Source: Pseudoalteromonas sp. SMS1 (GTDB lineage: Bacteria > Pseudomonadota > Gammaproteobacteria > Enterobacterales > Alteromonadaceae). Taken from it: a stretch of 64,000 bases of DNA. This document shows positions 54,410 through 63,318 of this stretch, one piece after another. Location: positions 1-64,000 of the forward strand of contig NZ_JAKGBI010000001.1 of NCBI RefSeq assembly GCF_021530565.1, written 5' to 3'. Both the position numbers and the translations under genes were made by a program. The notes beneath the pieces are model-generated. The model was not told the origin of the DNA, ran no database searches, and saw nothing but the letters and a program-made list of their open reading frames with translations. How positions within the stretch are numbered: the first letter of the stretch is position 1; each line of letters begins with the position of its first letter.

Positions 54410-55789
54410 TTATTTAGAAATTGGCACTTCGATGTTAAAAACCGCACCAGTTTGATTTGTGAGTAAGGTTAAATTTGCGCCATGCACCTGACAAATTGCT
54501 TGAACAATACTTAGCCCAAGCCCATTTCCTGGGCGACCCCTGCTAATATCGCCACGATAGAATCGGTCGAATACGTGAGGCTGATCAACCTCAGGTATAC
54601 CTGGGCCATCGTCTCCAATTTGCAAAAGTGCTGAACCAGTGTGACTTTGTAGTCTCACCCAAACTTGCGCACCTGTGTCACTGTACTCAAGGGCGTTTTC
54701 GAGCAAATTACAGATCAGCTGGCTAATTAGGTCAGGATCACCAACACAGTAAACTTCGCTCACAGTAGATCGCACTAATGTACGGCCCGAGTCTTCAAAA
54801 ACAGGCTCATAACTTTGCGCTAAGTCATCAATAAGATCCGATAAATTTATTTTGATAAACCGATCTTTATGTTGCCCCGATTCAATGCTATTGAGACGTA
54901 CTAAATTATTAAAAGTTGAAATAACAGAATTTAAGTCACTGCTTGCATGCGTTAAGTGTGTTTCTATTAAACTCGGATCTGAAATGTCATGCTGCATACT
55001 TTGCAAACGGTTAGCAACTCGTGACAGGGGGGTTTTTAAATCATGTGCTATTCCCACAGACATTGTTTTCATCGTGCCATGCAGATCTGTGATGTCATCA
55101 AGCATCATATTAATACTGTTCGCAATATCATTTTCACGAGACTGTTTTTTTGATACGGGCAATCGCTTAGAATCTGGTGATTTTGCAATTTGTAAAAGGG
55201 TTGATTTAATTTGTGCTGTTTGTTTTTGTTGTTGAAAAATGCGAATTAATACGAGTGTAAATAGTCCGCCTAGCAACGGCAGCGAAACAAAAGCATACCA
55301 CTGCAAAAAAGCACTCGAAACAAGAGTGGCTTCATAGCTTCTGGGTTGCAAGATAGTAACAAAAAGTGCGTCATCTAGATCGACACGCAGCGTCAGCAAT
55401 TCAAACTCTTGATCACTACCAAGACTCAGCGTTTGCCATGTGGCGACATCGTCAGCATCAAATATCAATTCACTACCAAGCAACAAAACACCTGATTGCA
55501 CAACTTTAAATAGGTTATCATGCTCATCTAAGCGCACCAAGCTTTCCGCTCTATTCCAAACTGGTCGCTGATCTAGTTCTAAGTCATCAAGTAGCCAGTC
55601 TAAACCATGTTCCTGGAACTGTTCCTTAATTTCGGTTGAGAATGCGTTGAGCTCTTCAACCTGAGATTGGCTGATAGAGTGAACTACAAAGCCGGCGCCT
55701 AGCGCAAAGAGTGAACTACTCAGGATAAACAACACACCCGTTATCACTAGTGCATTTACAAAATCATAGGGTTTTAAGTGTTTAATCAT
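54410..55789 (-). CDS. Sensor histidine kinase of OmpR-type two-component system
   Basis: Start set at 55789, where the ATG lies inside the end of the response regulator gene (8-bp overlap, translational coupling). 459 residues. TM1 (about 15-38), a periplasmic domain of about 115 residues, TM2 (about 160-185), HAMP-like linker, HisKA with SVGIAHDLKTPLSRV, and HATPase with NLLENALEYS, GDDGPGIPE and GRPGNGLGLSIVQAI. It pairs with the regulator at 55782-56459. The signal is unknown. Confidence 0.92.
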   Translation of the reverse strand: MIKHLKPYDFVNALVITGVLFILSSSLFALGAGFVVHSISQSQVEELNAFSTEIKEQFQEHGLDWLLDDLELDQRPVWNRAESLVRLDEHDNLFKVVQSGVLLLGSELIFDADDVATWQTLSLGSDQEFELLTLRVDLDDALFVTILQPRSYEATLVSSAFLQWYAFVSLPLLGGLFTLVLIRIFQQQKQTAQIKSTLLQIAKSPDSKRLPVSKKQSRENDIANSINMMLDDITDLHGTMKTMSVGIAHDLKTPLSRVANRLQSMQHDISDPSLIETHLTHASSDLNSVISTFNNLVRLNSIESGQHKDRFIKINLSDLIDDLAQSYEPVFEDSGRTLVRSTVSEVYCVGDPDLISQLICNLLENALEYSDTGAQVWVRLQSHTGSALLQIGDDGPGIPEVDQPHVFDRFYRGDISRGRPGNGLGLSIVQAICQVHGANLTLLTNQTGAVFNIEVPISK

Positions 55790-56459
55790 GATCTGACAGA
55801 ATATATCCACAACCACGAATGGTTTTAATTAACTCAATGGTGAAGGGCTTATCAACTTTATTACGCAGACGGCTTACATGTGTCTGAACGAGGCTAGTTC
55901 TTGGATCAAAGTTAAACCCCCAGACTTTCTCTAACAACATCGTTTTCGTTACTAGCTGGCCTGGGTTCAGCATCAAGTATTCTAAAATTTGATACTCTTT
56001 TGGATTAAGATCCAATACTTGCCCTGACCGAGTTACTTTCCTGGCAGTGCGTTCGAGCACAAGGTCACCCACACTCAATGATAACGCTTCTTGCTTTAGG
56101 GGCGTTCTGCGTGTTAGTGCTTTTAAACGTGCGTAGAGTTCAGAAAAATCAAAAGGTTTAACTAAATAATCGTCCGCACCTGCATCAAGCCCGGCAACTC
56201 GATCGGTGGTTTCACCTAACGCCGTTAACATGATGATAGGCGTGGTTATGTTACTGCCTCGCAAAATTCGGACCGCGTCGATACCATCCATATTGGGCAA
56301 TAACCTATCAAATATAATAACGTCAAATTCACTCGATGAAGCTTGCAACATTCCTTTTTGCGCTGATGTCACATGGTGTGCAATCTCACCATGTTGTTCC
56401 AAACCGCGCTTAATAAAGTCAGCTGTATCTACATCGTCTTCAACTATCAATACTTTCAT
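55782..56459 (-). CDS. OmpR-family response regulator
   Basis: 225 residues. Receiver (1-118) with IVEDD, phospho-acceptor D51 (VIIFDRLLPNMDG) and the K of YLVKPF. C-terminal winged helix (about 128-222) with LNPKEYQILEYLMLNPGQLV and SLVQTHVSRLRNKV. It is first in the operon with its kinase. A palindrome in its own promoter (56515-56528), repeated before the DUF1800 gene, points to autoregulation and to that operon as a target. Confidence 0.94.
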   Translation of the reverse strand: MKVLIVEDDVDTADFIKRGLEQHGEIAHHVTSAQKGMLQASSSEFDVIIFDRLLPNMDGIDAVRILRGSNITTPIIMLTALGETTDRVAGLDAGADDYLVKPFDFSELYARLKALTRRTPLKQEALSLSVGDLVLERTARKVTRSGQVLDLNPKEYQILEYLMLNPGQLVTKTMLLEKVWGFNFDPRTSLVQTHVSRLRNKVDKPFTIELIKTIRGCGYILSDHD

Positions 56460-56514
56460 TTCATCTTGAATCAGTGTTTTTATACAGTGTAACTGATAAC
56501 AGCCTGAAACTGAG

Positions 56515-56528
56515 ATACAATTTTGTAT
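56515..56528 (-). promoter_or_regulatory. Operator-like palindrome before the response regulator gene
   Basis: ATACAATTTTGTAT, i.e. ATACAA-N2-TTGTAT, 55 bp before the start codon. It has the same core as 54382-54399. Confidence 0.6.
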
Positions 56529-56545
56529 GAATTAACCAAACGAAT

Positions 56546-56568
56546 AAGGCTAGCACGCCGCTAGCCTT
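56546..56568. terminator. Hairpin between peptidase and response regulator genes
   Basis: AAGGCTAGC / GCTAGCCTT 9-bp stem with an ACGCC loop, about 20 bp after the peptidase stop. Weak T-tract. Confidence 0.7.
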
Positions 56569-56589
56569 TAGACACTTTAACTATACCGT

Positions 56590-58650
56590 TTACAATTTAC
56601 TTGTATCGACTTTAAGTGAAAACAAGTGTGCTTTGATACTCGCATCAACACTGTTAGACTTTTTACCGCCTAAATGTTTGGCAAAAAAAGCTTCCATTGC
56701 AACGACTGTCGCCACTTTGTTGTTATGTTTTTTGAAACCATGACCTTCATCTTTAGCTAAAATATACTCAACATTTCGCCCCGTTCTGTGTAACTCTCTG
56801 GCGATATTATCTGACTCTATCTGAGTTACTCTTGGGTCATTCGCACCTTGAATAAGCATCAATGGCGTTTTTATTCTATCAACAAAATTGATAGGTGAGC
56901 GCGAGGCCATATCCTGTCTGTCCGACTCAATCAGAGGGTCACCTACCGCTTTAAACCAAGTGCCTAGGTAAGGGCGATAAACTTCAGGCCAAGACTCAAC
57001 TAATGTGATTAAACTAGAAGGGCCAACATAGGAGATTGCAGCTTGGTATAAATCGGGTGTAAAGGTGGTGCCAGCTAATGCCGCATACCCCCCATAGGAA
57101 GCGCCCAAAATTCCCACTCGATCACCGTCTGCAATCCCTTTTTCTACCAAGTACTGCACACCATCGGTTAAATCCTGTTGCATCACACCCGTTCCCCAAT
57201 TGCGCTCTCCTTGCATAGTAAAGCGTTTACCGAAACCCAAAGACCCTCTAAAGTTTGGTTGCAAAACGGCATATCCACGGTTTGCAAAAAAATGCGCAAA
57301 TGGAACAAAGTAGTCGCTACTATACCCCCAATGATCTCTTGCCCAAGGACCACCATGCGGTAAAACAATTAAAGGTAAGTTGGTTTGCGTTTTGCGCGGC
57401 ATCGTCAAGTAAGCTTGTATCAGCTGTCCATCTTTTGCCGTGTATGTGATACTCGTTCTGTCGCCCAATAGACTCGGATCGACTTTTGGTTTTTGGTTCA
57501 GTAAATCTATTAATGTCTTACTATCGGCTGCGTATACAAACTTGCGCTTAGGCCGATCAGGAGATGAAACTGAAATATGCCATTGGTTTTTCTCATGATC
57601 AATTTTGTTTACCAAGACATCTGCTTGATCATCAAAATTGCCATTTATATCCTCTAATATTGCTTTAGCCGTTTCTGTCAATGAGTAGTTTCTTAATCGG
57701 CCCCCATAGTAAGAAACAATGAGTGGCTGATTGTCTTTTCCAAAAACCACATGATGTAAGTCAGATTGCGCAAGAGGATCTGTGTGTGCCGTGCTTATTG
57801 CATTGGTATTCAAGTCAATCAACAGCAATTCTTGCTTATCTCTACCTTGAATATCTGCACTGATGTAGGCTGTATTGGCAGCTTTATCATAATGATAAAA
57901 CTCAAACGTTTCACCTGGCTTTGTCGTCATGACTTCAAGCCACTTTTCATCTGAGGATTTTAACAATGTACTTGTGTTATCACGATTTAAATTTGCCCCC
58001 AGCACAACTAACCCATCATCACTTACCAGTTGCTCATTGAACCCAAATTCATTAACAAACACATTAACCATATTTTTGGTCGTCATATCCAAATGGAATA
58101 AGTCGATACGACCTCTATCTTGATGGTTTGCTGCAACAACTAATATATCGGGGTTACTGTTAAGTTGCGATTCAAAGCCGTAGTTCACATCATCGTAAGC
58201 TGTTAACTTGTCGATAGAAGGGGCTATGCTTAGATCGTGTTGGAAACTTAGCCTAAAAATTTGATTGTTTTCATTGCCTTCATGATCTCTAAAAATAAAC
58301 ACCTCATTTCTATTTTTAGACCAACGAAAACCATCAATACCATCCGCGTAATTCGTCAGTGGTAATGCCTGCTCCAACGAACCGTCACGTGGAACAACAA
58401 ATAGATTCTGTGCCCCCTTATGAACCTTCATAAACGCAATCCATTGGTTGTCTTGTGATATTGACACACCATAAATTTCACTTTTATCAAATATTGCTTC
58501 AACTGGCACAAGTGCATGGGAATCAACAGGCGTTTGCGTCACGACTTGCTGAGTTGCATTTATAGGTGTGCCACAGCCTGAAAGTAATAGCCCTGAGCAC
58601 ATACCGATGCTAATAATCGACTTTTTAAACAATGAATATTTATTCGTCAT
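56590..58650 (-). CDS. S9 (prolyl oligopeptidase) family lipoprotein peptidase
   Basis: Start set at 58650, after GGAGTATCTCACT; the frame opens seven codons earlier. 686 residues. Lipobox LLSGC in the signal peptide, so membrane-anchored. N-terminal beta-propeller (about 40-390), then alpha/beta-hydrolase (about 400-665) with nucleophile S518 in GASYGGYA, Asp in GANDPRV and His in DEGHGF; PHGGPWARDHWGY shapes the oxyanion region. It is of the acylaminoacyl/dipeptidyl peptidase type and may cleave short peptides in the periplasm. Divergent from the DUF2975 gene. Confidence 0.93.
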   Translation of the reverse strand: MTNKYSLFKKSIISIGMCSGLLLSGCGTPINATQQVVTQTPVDSHALVPVEAIFDKSEIYGVSISQDNQWIAFMKVHKGAQNLFVVPRDGSLEQALPLTNYADGIDGFRWSKNRNEVFIFRDHEGNENNQIFRLSFQHDLSIAPSIDKLTAYDDVNYGFESQLNSNPDILVVAANHQDRGRIDLFHLDMTTKNMVNVFVNEFGFNEQLVSDDGLVVLGANLNRDNTSTLLKSSDEKWLEVMTTKPGETFEFYHYDKAANTAYISADIQGRDKQELLLIDLNTNAISTAHTDPLAQSDLHHVVFGKDNQPLIVSYYGGRLRNYSLTETAKAILEDINGNFDDQADVLVNKIDHEKNQWHISVSSPDRPKRKFVYAADSKTLIDLLNQKPKVDPSLLGDRTSITYTAKDGQLIQAYLTMPRKTQTNLPLIVLPHGGPWARDHWGYSSDYFVPFAHFFANRGYAVLQPNFRGSLGFGKRFTMQGERNWGTGVMQQDLTDGVQYLVEKGIADGDRVGILGASYGGYAALAGTTFTPDLYQAAISYVGPSSLITLVESWPEVYRPYLGTWFKAVGDPLIESDRQDMASRSPINFVDRIKTPLMLIQGANDPRVTQIESDNIARELHRTGRNVEYILAKDEGHGFKKHNNKVATVVAMEAFFAKHLGGKKSNSVDASIKAHLFSLKVDTSKL

Positions 58651-58787
58651 AGTGAGATACTCCATAATCAACTTGAAAACATCATTACATGGATATTTAT
58701 TATTGTAAAACGATAATTTTATATTTTTTTGCAGAAATTATTTTATGTGTTACCATTCCACTATCAGATTTAAGGAGTAAACAGGCC

Positions 58788-59303
58788 ATGTCGCCGTATG
58801 CATATAAAGTTCAAAAGCTTAGTAAAACTACACGTCTGTTAATGCTGGCTATATCAGCCATCATACTAAGCTTCATGGGGTTTCAGCTGCTTGTTAACCA
58901 GCAAGTAAGCTACATTGATAGCAGACCATTTTTAGCGTTATGGGCAAGTGGAGAGGTTAGCCAACTTGTTCTTTTTCTTGCTTCTGTACCTGCGTTGCTT
59001 TTAGTAATCTTAAGCGTTTATTGGATGAACAAGCTGCTGCTGGAATTTCAAAGCGGCGATTTTTTTAGTCATACGTCTTTTCGTTGTTACATAGGGTTTG
59101 TCTGGACTAAGATTGGCGCTATCCTTTACGCGGCATTGCTTAATTTTGCTATGGGCATGTGGCATTCAGCACTTTACGAGTCTACGGAGCTCATTGTAAA
59201 AATAGAATTTGGTTATCTAACAACCCTGATTTTACTCGCCATTGTTGCCCATTTACTTAAAGCAGCAAAGGAAATCGAAGACGAAAACAAAGAGTTTATT
59301 TAA
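58788..59303 (+). CDS. DUF2975 membrane protein
   Basis: Start set at ATG 58788 after TAAGGAG; the frame opens 33 codons earlier in promoter sequence. 171 residues, four membrane helices. The segment SGDFFSHTSFRCYIGFVW is the family hallmark (short cytosolic loop between helices 2 and 3). It is paired with a small HTH gene 2 bp downstream, an arrangement seen widely for DUF2975. Function is unknown. Confidence 0.85.
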   Translation: MSPYAYKVQKLSKTTRLLMLAISAIILSFMGFQLLVNQQVSYIDSRPFLALWASGEVSQLVLFLASVPALLLVILSVYWMNKLLLEFQSGDFFSHTSFRCYIGFVWTKIGAILYAALLNFAMGMWHSALYESTELIVKIEFGYLTTLILLAIVAHLLKAAKEIEDENKEFI

Positions 59304-59305
59304 GC

Positions 59306-59515
59306 ATGGAAATTATTGTGAACCTTGATGTGATGATGGCCATGCGTAAAGTATCTTCAAAAGAACTCGCCAAAGCCATAGGCATCACTGAAGCAAACCT
59401 ATCTTTACTAAAACGCGGTAAAGTAAAAGGGGTTCGGTTTGAAACACTGGCAGCAATTTGTAACTACTTAGATTGCCAACCAGGAGATATCTTGGCCTTC
59501 AAGGCTGAGACGTAA
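59306..59515 (+). CDS. Small Xre-family (YozG-like) HTH regulator
   Basis: 69 residues made almost entirely of a Cro/C1-type helix-turn-helix (SSKELAKAIGITEANLSLLK for helices 2-3) and the C-terminal CNYLDCQPGDIL typical of the YozG subgroup. It follows the DUF2975 gene by 2 bp and very likely regulates that operon. Confidence 0.93.
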   Translation: MEIIVNLDVMMAMRKVSSKELAKAIGITEANLSLLKRGKVKGVRFETLAAICNYLDCQPGDILAFKAET

Positions 59516-59596
59516 ATTGCGCTTTAACCCTTCCTCGTTCGAGCAATGGCGTGCCGTATGACACTAACATAGTCTGCGGCTTTTGCTAAACGTACT

Positions 59597-62500
59597 TCAA
59601 GGCAAAATAGGCAGAGTAATCGATACTTTTACGCCCCCCAATTCACTGTGTGTTGCAATAATATCTCCACCATGTCTCGCCACCAAGTCTTGACAAATTG
59701 CCAAGCCAAGTCCGGTACCTCCTTTATAGAGCGATTTGTTTTGCTCACTTTGATACATACGCTCAAAAATTGTCTTTAACTCACTCTCCAATACACCAGG
59801 CGCACTGTCCGAAATCGACAATACAAGCGCATTTCTACAGGATTTAGCGCGAAAATGTATGTTAGCCGGGCAGGCCGAATAGCGAATACTATTAGACAGC
59901 AAGTTTGTTAACACTTGCGTTAACCGGTCTATATCTGCATTTATCTTTAAGGTGTCTGCAACATCTATTTCGTATTCGAAGGTATAGCCACGACGCTGTG
60001 TAATACGCCCGTTAGCATCGGCTATCCATGCAAGTAACCATGATTTTACTGGCACGGGCGCTAGATTAAGGATCCGCTCTTCCAACTCTGTGCGCGCCAG
60101 TTGGTCAATATCAGCAACCAGTAAGTTAATGTCCCCAATGCGCCTATGTAATAACTCGTAGGTTTTTTCTGTGTCTGTTGTCAAATTGTATTCTAACCCT
60201 TCAATTGACATTTTAAGAACACTTAAAGGCGTGCGGATTTCGTGTGATACCTCTGCCAGCAATTGTTTTTTACGTTCCAGCAATGCTTCAGAAAATTCGG
60301 CGCGGTCTTTTATCCTTTGCTGTTTTGCTAAGAAGCTAAATCGCCATTTTATAGCCTGATACATCAACATTAGAATGGTGAATAAGGCGATGGTATACGC
60401 CCACCAAGTTCGCCACCAGGGAGACAAAACAGTAAACGGATAACTGATGTGATCACCCACACTCCCTGAGGCAAATGAACGCACCTGAAATACGTAGTGA
60501 CCAGGCGCTAGTTGATTGTACGTAATTTCGCTTGACGTAGAAGGTTCGCTCCAATACTCACTGCTGCCAAGCAATCGAGACTGATACATCACACGCTCTG
60601 GGTTTGCCCAGTCACTATGACTGACCCGAAACACAATTTGTTGTGTTTCGGGTGAGAATTCAACGTCGCCATTGAGCGGCGCATGATGGTGTTCACCCGT
60701 GTGGCTCAAAGAGGCTACTTCCAAAATACTCGTGCTTAAATTAGGCTCTAGCGTAATTTCGTTGGGATCAAAATAGATTACACCACTACCAGAACCCCAG
60801 AAAAAAGTATCGTCGATAAACTCAGCTGTATTAAGGGTAGCATCCACTGCCAAGTAACCGTTGTCATAGACGAACGAATCCATTTCAATTGGATACTGAA
60901 GATCAAACAAGTGCGCTGTACGTATTCGGTTATTACCATGCTCAGTGCCGACCCATAACTCCCCGTGTAAGATTTTTAACCCAAGTACGATATGACTACT
61001 TAGCCCATCATCTGTGTTGATGTGTCGACCTAACCACGTATCTTCTTGCCTTTTAAGTGCAAACACACCGTTTCGGGTACCTAGGTACATTGTTGTATCC
61101 TTGCCTTGCTCGATACTATATGCCCAGTCACTGGGTAATCCATCAGACTGATTGAATCTGTACACAACATGGTTTTCAATAAAATAACTGCCGCCACCGT
61201 TAGTGACAAACCACACGTTGTCCGTATGGTCAATGAATACGTCAATCACATATTCGGCTGTATTCAACTCTAAAAATTGCAACTTGCCGGCACAGCTTCG
61301 ATACAACCCGGCTTCTGTGGCCAAATACATACACCCATCGCGCGCACGCGCGATTTGATGAATAATGTTCGCTGCTAAGCCATTGTGTCGCCAAATATGT
61401 AAGCTCTCTTGATTTCCTAAAATGCTGACTCCCTGCCTAGTGCCTACCCATACTCGGCCTTCGCTGTCCTGAGCTAAAGCATGGACATATGAGTTAAACA
61501 GACGCTGTGCCACAGTCAGCCACTGGCCTTCGTCAAACACTTGAATACCAGTCCCGTACTGGCCGAGCCATAATTGACCCTCTATATTTGCCATTGCACT
61601 AATTCGTTCGCGATGTAACCCACTACGTTTAGTCAGTAAACGAAAGCCACCATCTTTAATGCGATTTAACCCAGCGCCATAAGTCGAGGCCCAAATATGC
61701 CCCTGCCCATCTTGCATTAAACCGCGTATGTGTTGGTCACTTAGCCCGTTCTTTTTATTAAATGTACTAACGCGGTCACGATCGATTTTGAAAACCCCTT
61801 TACTATCATCGCCAACCCAAACGGCGTTATCCATTTCGTCAATGAGCAATGCGGTGACATTCAATGACGCTATTCCTGTCTTTAGGTAAGCGCGCTGCTG
61901 GGTTTTATCGACCATACAGATACCAGAACCAACAATAGAAAAAGCAATCATTTCTTTTGAACTGGTGACAGAGGATGCTTGACCTTGGCAATGTGTATCG
62001 AAATTAAATAAGGTGAGTGCGCCAGCATAAAACTTGTATAAGCCTGTCTGTGTCGCAATCAACAGTGTATCTTGGTCGCCATGCATATCATTTATTGAAC
62101 CGACACGCTCGCTGAGCGACAATTTTTCCAGTGTTTCGTGGTGATAACGATACAGCGCAAGGCCCGTTGAGAAATACAAAACATCAGATACAATCGCGAT
62201 ATTGCTGACTTTATCCTCAAACTTCTCGCCTTTTATGGTGAGGGTTTTAAACATATCACCATTGAACAGATTTACTCCTTTATCTGTTGCCAAAGCAAAT
62301 TCACCACTGGCCATTTGTTCAATGTCCCAAACACGATTATTACTCAGACCATGTCGATCATTAAAGCACCTAAAATGTTCTGCGATATACTGACAAAGAC
62401 CTTCGCCATTTGTAGCTAGCCATAGATGGCCTTTGACATCCTGAACGACCTCGTAAACGGACCCTGTGGGAAGGCCTTGCCGCGGAGAAAAATGCCTGAT

Positions 62501-62866
62501 ATCGGACAATGTATTTAGCTCGTATTGAGTCGGTTTTACACGGCGCCAATGGCTAAACTGTGGGTTGACAGTTTGGTGTTCAAAACTTGCTTCTAAAATG
62601 TGTTCATAAGACAACGGCAGGTTAATTTCGTCAAAACTTATTGCTTCTGTCGTGTCGATAGGCCTCGACATATCGGGGTTCACTTGCGTTGACTGAAGTA
62701 ATGCTGGTTGACCGATTGGCAATCTCAATTGGGAGACATTTTGCCAGTTTGCAGATTGTATTTGCTTGGCTTGAATCTCGACCAAAACACGCTCAGGTGA
62801 AAGTTCATTACTGTGTGACTCGAATACAAGCGCGAGTGTCAAAAAATAAAAGATTATTCGAACCAA
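59597..62866 (-). CDS. Reg_prop / Y_Y_Y sensor histidine kinase
   Basis: About 1089 residues if started at TTG 62866, which follows TTAGGA and begins a signal peptide (VRIIFYFLTLALVFES). An ATG at 63070 adds 68 residues of unlikely composition. The large periplasmic part holds about 12-14 two-component propeller repeats (two seven-bladed propellers) and a Y_Y_Y domain. Then a TM helix (about 800-820), HisKA with H875 (EVSHEIRTPLSV), and HATPase with NLLSNSIRYS, SDSAPGVLE and GGTGLGLAICQDL. Unlike classical hybrid kinases it has no receiver or AraC domain. Such sensors usually read oligosaccharides. Divergent from mipA-like gene. Confidence 0.9.
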   Translation of the reverse strand: MVRIIFYFLTLALVFESHSNELSPERVLVEIQAKQIQSANWQNVSQLRLPIGQPALLQSTQVNPDMSRPIDTTEAISFDEINLPLSYEHILEASFEHQTVNPQFSHWRRVKPTQYELNTLSDIRHFSPRQGLPTGSVYEVVQDVKGHLWLATNGEGLCQYIAEHFRCFNDRHGLSNNRVWDIEQMASGEFALATDKGVNLFNGDMFKTLTIKGEKFEDKVSNIAIVSDVLYFSTGLALYRYHHETLEKLSLSERVGSINDMHGDQDTLLIATQTGLYKFYAGALTLFNFDTHCQGQASSVTSSKEMIAFSIVGSGICMVDKTQQRAYLKTGIASLNVTALLIDEMDNAVWVGDDSKGVFKIDRDRVSTFNKKNGLSDQHIRGLMQDGQGHIWASTYGAGLNRIKDGGFRLLTKRSGLHRERISAMANIEGQLWLGQYGTGIQVFDEGQWLTVAQRLFNSYVHALAQDSEGRVWVGTRQGVSILGNQESLHIWRHNGLAANIIHQIARARDGCMYLATEAGLYRSCAGKLQFLELNTAEYVIDVFIDHTDNVWFVTNGGGSYFIENHVVYRFNQSDGLPSDWAYSIEQGKDTTMYLGTRNGVFALKRQEDTWLGRHINTDDGLSSHIVLGLKILHGELWVGTEHGNNRIRTAHLFDLQYPIEMDSFVYDNGYLAVDATLNTAEFIDDTFFWGSGSGVIYFDPNEITLEPNLSTSILEVASLSHTGEHHHAPLNGDVEFSPETQQIVFRVSHSDWANPERVMYQSRLLGSSEYWSEPSTSSEITYNQLAPGHYVFQVRSFASGSVGDHISYPFTVLSPWWRTWWAYTIALFTILMLMYQAIKWRFSFLAKQQRIKDRAEFSEALLERKKQLLAEVSHEIRTPLSVLKMSIEGLEYNLTTDTEKTYELLHRRIGDINLLVADIDQLARTELEERILNLAPVPVKSWLLAWIADANGRITQRRGYTFEYEIDVADTLKINADIDRLTQVLTNLLSNSIRYSACPANIHFRAKSCRNALVLSISDSAPGVLESELKTIFERMYQSEQNKSLYKGGTGLGLAICQDLVARHGGDIIATHSELGGVKVSITLPILP

Positions 62867-63318
62867 AGACAGAGTTCCTAACGAAGAGTTTGGGGGAGTG
62901 CGCCTGTGAAACAGCCACGCCTTTACACTTAATTTTAGTTTTAAATTCTTAGCGCATACCTGTACGCAATTCAAACGTATGATAATGTTACTATCAATCG
63001 CAAGTGATAGTTTATCGCAGTCGATTTTAACACACTTTGTAAGTAAGGAAACGATAAGGCAGAGGAGCATGTTACTCGCAAACGGTGAGTATCAAAATGT
63101 TCAGAATAAACCAAATACATAGCATCACGTTCGCCCTTTAGTTTTCTCTAACAGCCTTATATTAATAAACAACACCTATCCAATTACTTAGCTTATTTTC
63201 TGATGATTGCTCTAATAATTTACAACCTTGTAAGTTTCGAGAAAGTTTGTCCCCTTAATATTTAAACCATACACAGAATTAGTCGACAACAAGACCGAAA
63301 AATAACGAAGGAAAATTC
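62867..63318. other. Divergent gene-free region
   Basis: About 450 bp between the Reg_prop kinase and the MipA/OmpV gene. It holds a palindrome TTACAA-CC-TTGTAA at 63220-63233, whose layout resembles the ATACAA-N2-TTGTAT boxes at 54382 and 56515. No gene seen, unless the kinase really starts at 63070. Confidence 0.4.

Noticed and set aside
62867..63070. 68-residue N-terminal extension of the Reg_prop kinase
   Set aside because: It would put an odd cysteine-rich segment before the signal peptide. It is not fully excluded because the only ATG is there.
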